Shown here: positions 1 to 9,163 of the stretch, in pieces | How the letters are laid out: every line of letters begins with the position of its first letter | Position numbering within the stretch: the stretch's first letter is position 1 | Made by a program: the position numbers and the translations under genes | The notes under the pieces: model-generated | What the model was told of the DNA's origin: nothing | Seen by the model: only the letters and a program-made list of their open reading frames with translations | Databases searched by the model: none | Source of the DNA: Glaciecola sp965660625 | GTDB lineage: Bacteria > Pseudomonadota > Gammaproteobacteria > Enterobacterales > Alteromonadaceae | Length of the DNA stretch: 64,000 bases | Assembly: GCA_965660625.1 (NCBI GenBank) | Contig: CBFIAR010000010.1 | Span: 49,490 to 113,489 of the forward strand | Reading direction: 5' to 3'

Positions 1-1686
1 CACAAAAACTCGCTATATTTGATTCAAAGCGGCCAGTTTTCAGTAAAGGATTGTGACGGCGCGCTGAAGCACTTAAGTGACGGTGATTATTTTGGTTATG
101 CCGCATTAATAGACAACGTTAATTACAAGCTGAGTATCACTGTCGAGAGTCCTGGGCTTGTTGTGTGTATACCAAAAGAGTGGTTTGATAAAGCCATGAC
201 GCACCCAAGAGTCAGCCAGTTTTTTAATGCCGCAAAGGATGACGTTCTGCAGCATGATGCGGTGAAAGATTCAAACTCAATGTGGCTGCATAAACCCCTC
301 TATGAAGTGGCGGAAACACTGCCTATCACCATTGCACAAACAGACTCTATACAAAGTGCCGGTGCGTTGATGAGTAAGATGCATATTTCATCGGTGCTGA
401 TCATCGAAAAAAATCAGCTAATGGGCATTATAACCGACCGCGATTTACGCAATCGGGTGGTAGCGGTAGGGCTGAACATGCAGTTGCCGGTGAAGCAAAT
501 AATGACAGAAAATCCGGCTTATCTAACCAAGAATAAAACCTTGTTTGATGCAGTGTGTATCATGAATGAGAAATCGATTAATCACTTGCCGGTATTGGAT
601 GACATTACCAACAAGCCGATAGGAATGATCACCGCAACAGACATTTTTAAACAACAGCGCAACAATGTCCTATTTGTTATAAGCGATATTTCAAAAGCGA
701 ATAATCTGTACGAGCTCATCCGTTGTTCTTGGCAATTACCGCATTATTTTGCATCGAGTGCGAAGCGTCCTGGTGATTTTGATATTGTTGGTAAAGTGCT
801 TTCGCAAGCAACCGATGTTATGACGCGCAAATTAATCACGTTTTTTCAGCAACAAAACGGTCAAGCACCCATGCCTTATTGTTGGTTGGTTTTTGGCTCT
901 CAAGCACGTGAAGACCAAACCATGGGGTCTGATCAAGATAATGCCTTGCTCTTGGCAGAAGAACCCAATGAAGAGGAAGCCGTTTATTTCGAAAAAATGG
1001 CACAATATGTTTGTTTAGGCTTAGGGAAATGTGGCATAAAATTATGCGATGGTAATATTATGGCGTCAAATCCTAAGCTACGTAATTCGTTAAGTGAATC
1101 GATACAACAATCGAAATCGTGGGTTCGTGAACCGACGCCAGAAGCCATGCTGTCATTCAATATTTTTTTAGATGCTCGAGCTGCAGCAGGCGATGCAAGT
1201 TTGTTTGTGCGTTTGCAAGATGAACGCAAAAAGCTCTTTCAACAGTCCATGTTTCTAGCTGCTTTGGCGCGCCAAGCTAATGAAGGTTCAGTGCCGCTTT
1301 CAATGTTCCAAAAGTTTGTTTTTGCGAAAGGTCGAAAAGAAAAAGACAGTATCGACCTAAAGCACACAGCGATTGCCATTATTAATAATTTAGTACGGAT
1401 TCATGCCTTGGCGAATGCAATTACGATCCCTTCAACAGTCGGCAGGTTGGATGCATTAACAGCCAAGAGTGGCGTTTCGTCGGAAGATATTAAGAACTTG
1501 CGAGATATATGGTTGTTTTTAAATCGACTGCGCTGGCGCCATCAGTTGCACAATAAAGTACAAGATAATTTTATTCGCGTGAGCGATTTATCGTCTATTG
1601 AAAAGCATCAATTAAAAGCCGCATTCCAAGCTATCCACAGAGCACAACAAACGGCTGTTCTCAAATACTCGGGTGGCATTGGCTAA
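1..1686 (+). CDS. DUF294 nucleotidyltransferase-like protein with cNMP-binding and CBS domains (5' partial)
   Basis: The reading frame is open from the first base and its first codons read like the inside of a cyclic-nucleotide-binding domain (LYLIQSGQFSV), so the true start lies before the window. After the cNMP domain remnant comes a pair of CBS domains (about residues 105-220 from the window edge, each with a GIITDRDL/GMITATDI type strand). A DUF294 nucleotidyltransferase core follows, with GSQAREDQT and a nearby SDQDN acidic pair resembling the GlnD catalytic signature, and then the DUF294 C-terminal region. Such proteins are thought to be signal-transduction nucleotidyltransferases; the substrate is unknown. 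The stop codon overlaps the next gene's ATG by one base (TAATG), so the two are probably translationally coupled. Confidence 0.88.
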   Translation, partial: HKNSLYLIQSGQFSVKDCDGALKHLSDGDYFGYAALIDNVNYKLSITVESPGLVVCIPKEWFDKAMTHPRVSQFFNAAKDDVLQHDAVKDSNSMWLHKPLYEVAETLPITIAQTDSIQSAGALMSKMHISSVLIIEKNQLMGIITDRDLRNRVVAVGLNMQLPVKQIMTENPAYLTKNKTLFDAVCIMNEKSINHLPVLDDITNKPIGMITATDIFKQQRNNVLFVISDISKANNLYELIRCSWQLPHYFASSAKRPGDFDIVGKVLSQATDVMTRKLITFFQQQNGQAPMPYCWLVFGSQAREDQTMGSDQDNALLLAEEPNEEEAVYFEKMAQYVCLGLGKCGIKLCDGNIMASNPKLRNSLSESIQQSKSWVREPTPEAMLSFNIFLDARAAAGDASLFVRLQDERKKLFQQSMFLAALARQANEGSVPLSMFQKFVFAKGRKEKDSIDLKHTAIAIINNLVRIHALANAITIPSTVGRLDALTAKSGVSSEDIKNLRDIWLFLNRLRWRHQLHNKVQDNFIRVSDLSSIEKHQLKAAFQAIHRAQQTAVLKYSGGIG

Positions 1687-2360
1687 TGGCGTCATTTTTC
1701 TCTCAGCTTTTCAAGCGAGCCCCAACGCTTCCAGATAAATGGAGAATGATGTCAATTAAAGACACACCTTTTTTATCAATCGATTTAGAGCTGACAGGTT
1801 TAGACACTAATGTTGCGAAAATCACCTCAATAGGATGGGTGAATGGCACGCATCAAAGCGTTGACTTAAGTACTGCATTCTATGCCGTTATTCGTGCTAC
1901 AGGCGATTTAAAGCAAAGCCCAGTCATTCATGGTTTAACCGCGCGTGACTTATTAAAAGGTGAGCATATCAAAACGGTAATTGGGCAATTACAAGCATTC
2001 GCTCAGTCACATGTCTGGGTGCTGCACAATGCCGGTTTGGATATGCAAGTGTTAGACAGAGTCGCTAAAAGTATGGGGGTGCCTGAAACCCAAATAACGA
2101 CCATCGACACGATGCTCTTAGAGCTTTACTTTCTTAATAAGACTCAGGATATGGTGCAGCAAGGGGCTGTAACGCTTGAACAATGTCGCCAGCGCTATGG
2201 TTTGCCTGAGGCGCCAAATCATAATGCTTTGGATGATGCTGTAGCAACACTCTCTCTTGCGTTTGCGCAGTGGTACAAATTTGATAAACAGACTTCTGCT
2301 CCACTTTGTGATTTATTGCACACTAAAGCGATTAAAGTTTATACGATAGGCGAAGCTTAG
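1686..2360 (+). CDS. DnaQ-like 3'-5' exonuclease (DEDDh family)
   Basis: This 224-residue protein has the RNase T/DNA polymerase III epsilon exonuclease fold. Exo I is SIDLELTGLD (the D-x-E metal pair), Exo II is HNAGLDMQVLD, and Exo III is HNALDDAVAT with the His and Asp of the DEDDh class. It lacks polymerase-associated domains, so it is a free-standing exonuclease rather than a proven replisome subunit. The ATG overlaps the stop of the DUF294 gene by one base. The pairing of a DUF294/CBS protein with such an exonuclease recurs in gammaproteobacteria (recalled from memory). The substrate, DNA or RNA, cannot be read from the sequence. Confidence 0.88.
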   Translation: MASFFSQLFKRAPTLPDKWRMMSIKDTPFLSIDLELTGLDTNVAKITSIGWVNGTHQSVDLSTAFYAVIRATGDLKQSPVIHGLTARDLLKGEHIKTVIGQLQAFAQSHVWVLHNAGLDMQVLDRVAKSMGVPETQITTIDTMLLELYFLNKTQDMVQQGAVTLEQCRQRYGLPEAPNHNALDDAVATLSLAFAQWYKFDKQTSAPLCDLLHTKAIKVYTIGEA

Positions 2361-2408
2361 ATCCCTTTGTAGGTTTTTACTGTTGGTATAAGGCCGATAG
2401 ATAGTCGT

Positions 2409-2446
2409 AAACAAAAAAATCAGCTTATACAGCTGATTTTTTGTTT
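2409..2446 (+). terminator. Rho-independent terminator after the exonuclease gene
   Basis: An A-rich arm ending in ATCAGCT is followed by the loop TATAC and the complementary AGCTGAT running into T6GTTT. The arms pair for about 16 bases. The position, 49 bases past the exonuclease stop and before a convergent gene, fits a terminator usable from both sides. Confidence 0.85.
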
Positions 2447-2480
2447 ATGAGGGGGAATTTTTGTTCACAATTATAGTTGC

Positions 2481-2516
2481 TAGTGCTGCTAGTGCTGCTA
2501 GTGCTGCTAGTGTTGC
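2481..2516. repeat. Four tandem 9-bp repeats abutting a stop codon
   Basis: The unit TAGTGCTGC occurs three times exactly and a fourth time with one change (TAGTGTTGC). It ends directly against the stop codon of the oxygenase gene on the minus strand. Read past that stop in frame, the units encode repeats of Ala, Leu and Ala. Confidence 0.9.
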
Positions 2517-3356
2517 TTAAAGCACACCTAACTCAGTTAAACGTTCTGTAAGGTATGTGCCTGCTGTATGACGTTCCGACAGTTTTACATCAGGGCGCGG
2601 ATGCAAAAATAAGGGTAATGAAATACGCGATTTGGTCACATCAGTACCTTCTGGATTTATTACTCGGTGAGTCGTTGATGGAAAGTAATGACCAGAAGCT
2701 TCTTGCAACATATCGCCAATATTAACAATCAAATTACCAAAGTCACAGGGAACATCCAACCAGCTGCCATCTACCGCTTTTACCTGCAAACCCGGCTCGT
2801 TTGCAGCGGGTAACAAGGTAATTAAATTAATGTCTTCATGAGCCGCAGCACGAATCGCATCAGCTTCCTCATCGCCTGCGAGTGGCGGATAGTGCAACAC
2901 TCTCAAAAGCGTTTGATCGCTTCCATCTATCATTTGAGATAGAGGCATGCTGTAGTGCTGACTGACTTCTGTCGGTGATTCTTGCTCTATCCAATTCAAT
3001 AATTGGGCAGCTAAACGAGAGGTGTTTTTATAATAATCACTCAACTCATCTCTTAATTCATCAGGGCACTGTCCCCAAGGATAATAGTGAAAGTACTCTT
3101 TAATGTCTTTTTTCTTGAAGCCCTTTGCTACTTCAGACACGCTTTGCGGAAAAAATCCGTCTTGCTTGTCTTTGTTATACAAGTAGGTTTGCTTTTCATC
3201 AGTGTTAAAAAATGCTTGCCAATTAGCATAAATACTCGTCACACTTGCTTGTGATATAGGGTGGTTTTTTAACACACCAAAGCCGGTTTGGCGCAATGAC
3301 TCAACAAATTTTTGCTGTGCATCTGGCGCGGTAAAGTCAACTGCCTCTAATTTCAT
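2517..3356 (-). CDS. 2-oxoglutarate/Fe(II)-dependent oxygenase, isopenicillin N synthase-like
   Basis: This 279-residue protein has the two-part layout of the IPNS/flavanone-hydroxylase superfamily: an N-terminal DIOX_N region (DFTAPDAQQKF, TGFGVLKNHPI) and a C-terminal jelly-roll core. The iron ligands are visible as H173-x-D175 (AAHEDINLIT) and H230 (STTHRVIN), and the 2-oxoglutarate-binding pair R244-x-S246 as RIS. It should hydroxylate or oxidise a small molecule using 2OG and O2; the substrate is unknown. It is transcribed convergently with the exonuclease and lies just downstream of the nucleoside transporter gene on the same strand. A 9-bp tandem repeat follows its stop immediately. 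Confidence 0.87.
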   Translation of the reverse strand: MKLEAVDFTAPDAQQKFVESLRQTGFGVLKNHPISQASVTSIYANWQAFFNTDEKQTYLYNKDKQDGFFPQSVSEVAKGFKKKDIKEYFHYYPWGQCPDELRDELSDYYKNTSRLAAQLLNWIEQESPTEVSQHYSMPLSQMIDGSDQTLLRVLHYPPLAGDEEADAIRAAAHEDINLITLLPAANEPGLQVKAVDGSWLDVPCDFGNLIVNIGDMLQEASGHYFPSTTHRVINPEGTDVTKSRISLPLFLHPRPDVKLSERHTAGTYLTERLTELGVL

Positions 3357-3381
3357 ATCGGGTAAACCTATTTTTATTTTG

Positions 3382-4599
3382 TTACAAACTCAATGAGATA
3401 AATATGCCAGCGAGCGCAGCACTCATTAAGTTGGCTAATGTTGCTGCAAAAACCGCCTTTAGGCCGAGTTGCGCTATTTCTGTGCGTCGGGTTGGTGCTA
3501 ATGCGCCTATCCCACCCATCAGTATCGCAATCGACGAAAGGTTGGCGAAACCGCATAGTGCAAAGGTGACTATCGCTTGCGTAACTGGCGATAGTTGTGC
3601 GCTATATTTTATAAAATCGAGGTACGCAACAAATTCATTTACGACCACTTTTTGGCCAATAAAACTACCGGCTAAATTAGCCTCGCTCCAAGGTACACCA
3701 ATTAACCATGCTATCGGTTGAAATACGTAGCCTAAGATAATCTGAATAGACAGATCGCCTTGGCCAAATAATGTGCCAATACCACCAAGTATCCCGTTCA
3801 GTAGTGCTATCAATGCTATGAAGGCAAGCAACATTGCGCCGACATTTACAGCAAGCTTCAAACCGGCAGTCGCGCCGCTTGCTGCAGCGTCGAATATGTT
3901 GGCGTATTCTTCGTTATCCGCCTTGACATCGCTTACCTCTTGATTGGTTTTCTGGGTTTCCGGCTCCAACATCTTTGCCATCAGCAAACCGCCGGGAGCA
4001 GCCATGAAGCTGGCCGCCAACAGATATTTTAATTCAACCCCTAAACCGGCATAACCGGCCATGATAGAGCCTGCAATTGACGCTAAGCCACCTACCATGA
4101 CTGCAAACAACTCTGAACGAGTCATACTGGGTAAAAAAGGTCTTATGATAAGTGGTGCTTCGGTCTGCCCAACAAATATATTAGCCGCGGCAGACATCGA
4201 TTCTGGTCGACTTGTACCAAGCAGTTTTTGCAATGTTCCACCTATGATCCTAATGATCCAAGACATGATGCCTAGGTGATATAGCACGGCAATTAAGGAC
4301 GAGAAGAATATAATGACCGGCAGAACGTTAATGGCAAAAATAAAGCCTAATGATTCATTACCTAAAAGATTGCCAAACAGGAAACGAATGCCATCTGCGC
4401 TGTAAGAAATAATATTAGCGACATAAATCGTTAAATTATTGAGGAACCGGATACCCCATTCAGAATAGAGTATAAACCCGCCTAATAAAGCCTGAATGGC
4501 AAAAGCGCCACCGACGGTTCGCCAGTTAATATTTTTTCTTGCTGAAGAGAACAAAAATGCTGTGCCCAGTAAAAAGGCGATCCCCAATAATCCTGTCAT
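3382..4599 (-). CDS. NupC/CNT family concentrative nucleoside transporter
   Basis: This 405-residue inner-membrane protein has many hydrophobic segments and the CNT family hallmarks. These are an N-terminal gate-like region (GGAFAIQALLGGFIL), a core with GQTEAPLIIRPFL and GSIMAGYAGLG, and a C-terminal NEFVAYLDF/CGFANLSSI segment. Family members import nucleosides by H+ or Na+ symport; which ion and which nucleoside cannot be judged here. The uridine kinase gene lies upstream on the same strand (gap about 120 bp), which suggests a joint role in pyrimidine nucleoside uptake and phosphorylation. Confidence 0.93.
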   Translation of the reverse strand: MTGLLGIAFLLGTAFLFSSARKNINWRTVGGAFAIQALLGGFILYSEWGIRFLNNLTIYVANIISYSADGIRFLFGNLLGNESLGFIFAINVLPVIIFFSSLIAVLYHLGIMSWIIRIIGGTLQKLLGTSRPESMSAAANIFVGQTEAPLIIRPFLPSMTRSELFAVMVGGLASIAGSIMAGYAGLGVELKYLLAASFMAAPGGLLMAKMLEPETQKTNQEVSDVKADNEEYANIFDAAASGATAGLKLAVNVGAMLLAFIALIALLNGILGGIGTLFGQGDLSIQIILGYVFQPIAWLIGVPWSEANLAGSFIGQKVVVNEFVAYLDFIKYSAQLSPVTQAIVTFALCGFANLSSIAILMGGIGALAPTRRTEIAQLGLKAVFAATLANLMSAALAGIFISLSL

Positions 4600-4722
4600 T
4601 TGATTTTCACTTGTTTTTATTTTTTATCATTATTTTCAAATAGCGTATAAATCTATAACAAATCCGTATTGTTCGCACTATTGATTTTCTACAATAGTAA
4701 GAAACATGGAATTGCGCCTGTT

Positions 4723-5355
4723 TTAAGCCCTTACTGGTTTGCCTTTAAGTAGGTAGGAACATACCACATCAACCGCTAAGTGATTCTCACCGCCGTGGGG
4801 AACAATCAAGTCTGCGAACGTTTTGCTCGGTTCAATAAATTTATGGTACATAGGTTTGACGGTAGCTTCATATTGTTTAGCGACTGAATTGATAGAACGT
4901 CCACGTTCCTGTGTGTCCCGCAACATGCGCCGCATCAAGCAGACATCAAGTGGAGTGTCGACAAACACTTTAATGTCGAATTGATCAAATAACTGAATTT
5001 GCGTCAGTAACATAATCCCCTCAAGGATGATAATGGGGGCTGGACTAATCACTTCGAATTCAGGCAATCGGGTGTGGGTCACATAGCAATATCGAGGATA
5101 TTGGATACTTTTACCGGCATTTAAGTTTTGTAATTGTAGGTTGAGTAAATCATGCTCGAAAGCATCAGGATGGTCGTAGTTAGTCGTGACGCGTGTTTCC
5201 ATCTCGATGTGATCTTGTGCTTTGTAATAATGATCCTCTTGAAGGACGAGCACTTCTCTTTCATGTTGGCGTAATTTCAACGCTAAGTTCTGTGTGAAAA
5301 GTGATTTACCCGAACCTGAGGCGCCTGATATTGCAAGGATGATTGGTTTTTGCAT
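4723..5355 (-). CDS. udk: Uridine kinase-like P-loop kinase
   Basis: The protein has 210 residues with a Walker A loop at 11-18 (GASGSGKS). It carries the uridine kinase/phosphoribulokinase pattern: an acidic QEDHYYK segment, NYDHPDAFEHD, an IILEGIMLL strand, and a lid-like region with RRMLRDTQERGRS. It should phosphorylate uridine and cytidine to UMP and CMP in the salvage pathway. The nucleoside transporter gene follows on the same strand, supporting that role. The gene symbol rests on family resemblance; the sequence is somewhat divergent from E. coli Udk. Confidence 0.85.
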   Translation of the reverse strand: MQKPIILAISGASGSGKSLFTQNLALKLRQHEREVLVLQEDHYYKAQDHIEMETRVTTNYDHPDAFEHDLLNLQLQNLNAGKSIQYPRYCYVTHTRLPEFEVISPAPIIILEGIMLLTQIQLFDQFDIKVFVDTPLDVCLMRRMLRDTQERGRSINSVAKQYEATVKPMYHKFIEPSKTFADLIVPHGGENHLAVDVVCSYLLKGKPVRA

Positions 5356-5832
5356 GAATCTAGTGAAAGCCAGTGGTGATAATGCTTATTAGGATACCCT
5401 TTCGATGCATGTCGATCAATTTAAGCTTACGTATTACGTATTTAGATGCATTCAATCAGCTTGGTGGTTAAATGCGCAGCCCGACTCTTTGAGGCTAAGG
5501 TCGAGATAGAAGCGGTCGAGAGATAGAAAAGGTCGAGATAGAAAATGTGGCTAAATGGTGCCGGTTTAAAAAAGTGAAGAAAAAAGGGTCAGCCTTGCAG
5601 TATGGGCCTTAAACTCAAGCTCACGCTACTTTATATCGTGTTGCCATTAGTTGTGCGCGTCCCTTTGAAATTTTATTTCATTACGCACATTTTATTCATT
5701 AAAATGTCATACTTTATCTGCTACAATCTACCGCGAATTTTTAGTTCTTAAAAAATTGTGAAACAGCGCGCAGAGACTGTAGACAATTTACGGCTAATTA
5801 GAAAAAACCACACTTTATTTAGGATAAACACA
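5356..5832. other. Intergenic region upstream of the TonB-dependent receptor
   Basis: This gap of 477 bp separates divergent genes and holds no convincing ORF. It contains three imperfect tandem repeats (5499-5547) and, nearer the receptor, an AT-rich stretch with a TACAAT hexamer near 5722 that could be a -10 element. No good -35 is evident. The start codon at 5833 is preceded by AGGA. Most of the gap could be 5' untranslated leader. Confidence 0.5.
5499..5547. repeat. Three imperfect tandem repeats of 15-17 bp
   Basis: The unit GGTCGAGATAGAA recurs at 5499, 5514 (with an extra GA) and 5531, with slightly different tails. It lies roughly 290-330 bp upstream of the receptor start codon and codes for nothing evident. 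Confidence 0.8.
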
Positions 5833-8800
5833 ATGTTGAAAAAAAACAAACTGAATCGTGTTGCGATTGCGGTGGCGTTGACCGTGGGTCTTTCCACATC
5901 AGTGCTTGCGCAGACCACAACCTCGGCAATTAGAGGTAACGTTTCCAGTGAAGCAGGAGCAATTGTTTCTGGAGCGACTGTCACAATAACTCATGTTCCA
6001 TCTGGCACTGTTTCGACAGCGACGACAAACGCAAGTGGCGTGTTCTCAGCGCGTGGTTTGCGTGTTGGTGGCCCTTACTCAGTAACAATTACGGGTAGTG
6101 ATTTTACAACTGTACAAATTGACGACCTCTTTGTATCGCTGGATCAAACATTGTCACTTCCTATTGAAGTGAAAGGCAGCTCAAATCGAGAAGTTATCGT
6201 TGTCACAGGTGCGCGTGCTCAAGGTGGATTTTTCAACGAAGGGCTAAGCACCAGTCTTGGTCTTGAAGCATTAAATGAAGTGGCTTCAATTGACCGTGAT
6301 ATAACAGACGCTGCTGAGCTAGACCCTTTTGCGTCAGTAAACTTTCAAAGCGGTGGCGCTAAAGAGCTAACAATTGCGGGTGCAAACAACCGCTTTAACT
6401 CTTTGACCATTGACGGTGTTGCTCTAAACGACCGTTTCGGTTTGAATGCCAATGGTTATCCTACTCAGCGTTCACCGATTTCTTTCGACGCTATCGATTC
6501 GCTTTCAATTCAGACAGCGCCTTTCGATGTTGAATACAACGGTTTTACTGGCGGTACGATTAACGCGGTTACAAAGTCAGGTACTAACGAGTTTCACGGT
6601 TCTGTAGGCTATTATCATACGAGTGATTCTTTAATTGGTGATAAAAACGGCGATAACGATTTTAACTTCGCTTTTGAAGAAGATACTTTTGTTGGAACAC
6701 TTGGTGGTCCAATCATAAAAGACAAGTTGTTCTTTTTTGTTGCTTACGATAAGTATGAAGAAGTTGCACCACTTAACAACGGGCCAGTAGGTTCTGGTGC
6801 AGTAAACATCCGTAAAGATATTACGCTTGATGATGTGGCTGAAGTTGGTCAGATCGTTTCTGAAGTTTGGGGTTTCGACATTGGTGACTTCAATAAAGGT
6901 CCTGCTAAAGATGAAAAAATCTTGGCTAATATCGATTGGAACATCACTGACGACCACCGCGCTAAATTTACCTACATCTTGACTGATGGCAACACTATCC
7001 AAGAACAGAACGGTAATAACTTTCTTGCATCAGACAATATTCTCGGCGCTTCCTCAGCTTGGTATGACAACTCTGAGAGAGTAGAAAGTTTTATTGCCCA
7101 TGTATTTTCTGACTGGTCAGCGAATTTCTCAACCCAGTTTAAAATTGCTAGCACAACGCAAGCAACAGGTCAGGATTCATTAAGTGGTAATGAGTTTCCT
7201 AACTTCGCTGTGTTCTTGCGTGAAGTTGATGGTGATGAGAATTATCTGACTATCGGTCCTGACCGTTTCCGTCACGGTAATGAACTAGACCAAGATTTTA
7301 TGCAGTACAAATTCGTCGCTGAATATTCTGTTGGCGATCATATTCTGAAAGCCGGTTTCGAGCGTGAAGAAGTTGATGTAAATAACCTTTTTGCTCAAAA
7401 CTCGGAAGGCTCATATGTGTTTGATAGCATTGACGACTTGCGCAATGCGACAGCGTCAGGTCTGCTTTATGACAACGCTGTTACAAACAATGAAAACGAC
7501 CTTCGTGCAATTTGGGGCTATAACTCTAACTCACTTTATATCCAAGATTCTTGGGACGTAAATGGTTACCTGACCGTCGAAGCTGGGCTTCGTTATGATT
7601 GGTATGAATCTGAAGGTCAAATCCGCGAAAATCAAAACTTTGTTGACCGTTATGGTTACAGCAATGCGAATGATATTGATGGCTTAGATGTCATTCTTCC
7701 AAGAGTATCGTTTAAATGGTTAGCAACAGAAGACCTTACTGTTCGTGGTGGCTTAGGTAAATTCTCTGGTGGTGCTCCTGGCGTATGGATTTCCAACAGT
7801 TACTCAAATGATGGTGTGATTTCTGACAGCGTCAGTGCATTCGGAACAATCAATGTACCAACTACACCCGATCCAGCTACAGGTCAGTATATTCCGCAAG
7901 ACGTGCTTAATGCTTTGGCAACTGAAGCTCCAGACGGCTCTGTCAATGCGCTTCGCCCTGACTTTGAGATCCCAACAACGTGGAAGCTTAGCCTAGGCGC
8001 CGCTTACTCAGTTGATCTTCCAGTGTTAGGTGAAGGTTGGTTGCTATCAGGTGATTTCCTATACAACAAATTGGAGAATGCCTCTTATTGGTATGACCAA
8101 CGTTGTGAAAATCCAGTAGGTACTGCTCCGGATGGTCGTGGTGTGTACGACTGTAGTAATGGTCCAGAAGCTATTGCTGTTGGCTCTGTTGACGACGGTG
8201 AAGGTATGTTACTTGCTTTCTCAGCGTCTAATGACTGGGATACTGACTACGGTAGTTTTGACCTATTTACAAGTTACACCTATGCAGATGTTGAAGATGT
8301 TGGTTACGGTACATCTTCTACAGCAACGTCAAACTATTCTGACTTTGCAGCATATGACCGCCAAAAACCGCGTGCTGGTACTTCAAACTACCAAACAGAG
8401 CATTTGGCAAAAGTGCGTTTTAATTGGTCAAAAGAGATCGTAAATGGCTATCAAACCAAAGTGTCAATATTCGCAACACGTCGTTCTGGTCAGCCATACA
8501 GCTATACTTTTCAAGAAAACAATGCCTGTGTTCTTGACGTAGGCGGCGGTCGTTGTGCTCGTGAGAGCCGTAACGATGATGCAGGTCATTTGCTGTACGT
8601 TCCAACGGGTGTTAACGATCCATTGTTTGCTGCTAGCTCGTTTGGTGGTGATGCCGCAGCACAACAAGAGTTCTTTAACTACATCAATAGCTCAGAACTT
8701 GGTCAGTATGCAGGTGGTATTGCTGATAGAAATGGTGACAACTCACGTTGGTCAACCATTATTGATTTAAGAATTCAGCAAGAGTTACCGGCGATCAATG

Positions 8801-9036
8801 AAGACCATAAGTTCTTATTGTTCTTTGATATTGAAAACCTTGGTAACCTACTTAATTCTGACTGGGGTCGCGTAGAACGTACTCGTTATGAATATGCGAG
8901 AAAGGTTGTATCGGCTAACATAGTGGATGGTCAGTATGAGTACTTTGGTCTAAGAAACCCAGATAGTATTAATAACTTAGAAGTACTTTCTCAGTCTGTT
9001 TGGCAAGTTCAGTTTGGTCTGAAATACGAATTCTAA
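5833..9036 (+). CDS. Oar-like TonB-dependent outer-membrane receptor with carboxypeptidase-regulatory-like domain
   Basis: The ATG at 5833 was chosen over an in-frame GTG at 5758 because AGGA precedes it and a clean signal peptide follows (about 26 residues ending in VLA before Q). The mature protein begins with a beta-sandwich carboxypeptidase-regulatory-like domain (about residues 30-95: AIRGNVSSEAGA, ASGVFSARGL). It continues with a TonB plug (NRFNSLTIDGVALND) and a long beta-barrel ending in the aromatic terminus FGLKYEF. At 1067 residues it matches Oar-like receptors common in Alteromonadales, which import large oligomers or proteins by TonB energy; the ligand is unknown. It is a single-gene unit with a terminator behind it. 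Confidence 0.9.
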   Translation: MLKKNKLNRVAIAVALTVGLSTSVLAQTTTSAIRGNVSSEAGAIVSGATVTITHVPSGTVSTATTNASGVFSARGLRVGGPYSVTITGSDFTTVQIDDLFVSLDQTLSLPIEVKGSSNREVIVVTGARAQGGFFNEGLSTSLGLEALNEVASIDRDITDAAELDPFASVNFQSGGAKELTIAGANNRFNSLTIDGVALNDRFGLNANGYPTQRSPISFDAIDSLSIQTAPFDVEYNGFTGGTINAVTKSGTNEFHGSVGYYHTSDSLIGDKNGDNDFNFAFEEDTFVGTLGGPIIKDKLFFFVAYDKYEEVAPLNNGPVGSGAVNIRKDITLDDVAEVGQIVSEVWGFDIGDFNKGPAKDEKILANIDWNITDDHRAKFTYILTDGNTIQEQNGNNFLASDNILGASSAWYDNSERVESFIAHVFSDWSANFSTQFKIASTTQATGQDSLSGNEFPNFAVFLREVDGDENYLTIGPDRFRHGNELDQDFMQYKFVAEYSVGDHILKAGFEREEVDVNNLFAQNSEGSYVFDSIDDLRNATASGLLYDNAVTNNENDLRAIWGYNSNSLYIQDSWDVNGYLTVEAGLRYDWYESEGQIRENQNFVDRYGYSNANDIDGLDVILPRVSFKWLATEDLTVRGGLGKFSGGAPGVWISNSYSNDGVISDSVSAFGTINVPTTPDPATGQYIPQDVLNALATEAPDGSVNALRPDFEIPTTWKLSLGAAYSVDLPVLGEGWLLSGDFLYNKLENASYWYDQRCENPVGTAPDGRGVYDCSNGPEAIAVGSVDDGEGMLLAFSASNDWDTDYGSFDLFTSYTYADVEDVGYGTSSTATSNYSDFAAYDRQKPRAGTSNYQTEHLAKVRFNWSKEIVNGYQTKVSIFATRRSGQPYSYTFQENNACVLDVGGGRCARESRNDDAGHLLYVPTGVNDPLFAASSFGGDAAAQQEFFNYINSSELGQYAGGIADRNGDNSRWSTIIDLRIQQELPAINEDHKFLLFFDIENLGNLLNSDWGRVERTRYEYARKVVSANIVDGQYEYFGLRNPDSINNLEVLSQSVWQVQFGLKYEF

Positions 9037-9071
9037 TTTGCTAATATCTTTTAAGCGAAAGAGTCGAAACT

Positions 9072-9112
9072 AAAAAAACCCCGAGTGCTTGATAAAAGCA
9101 TCGGGGTTTTTT
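9072..9112 (+). terminator. Rho-independent terminator after the TonB-dependent receptor
   Basis: AAAAAACCCCGA and GTGCTT pair with AAGCA and TCGGGGTTTTTT around the loop GATAA, with a small bulge. The hairpin ends in a T-tract 36 bases past the receptor stop. The A-tract on the other side makes it plausible for the convergent nspC as well. Confidence 0.9.
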
Positions 9113-9163
9113 ATTTATACTGAGAGTTTACAAAGTAAAATCTTGCTTGGCACAGACTTTCGG

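Noticed and set aside
5758..5832. Upstream GTG extension of the Oar-like receptor
   Set aside because: The ATG at 5833 has an AGGA site and begins a typical signal peptide; the extension would bury it.
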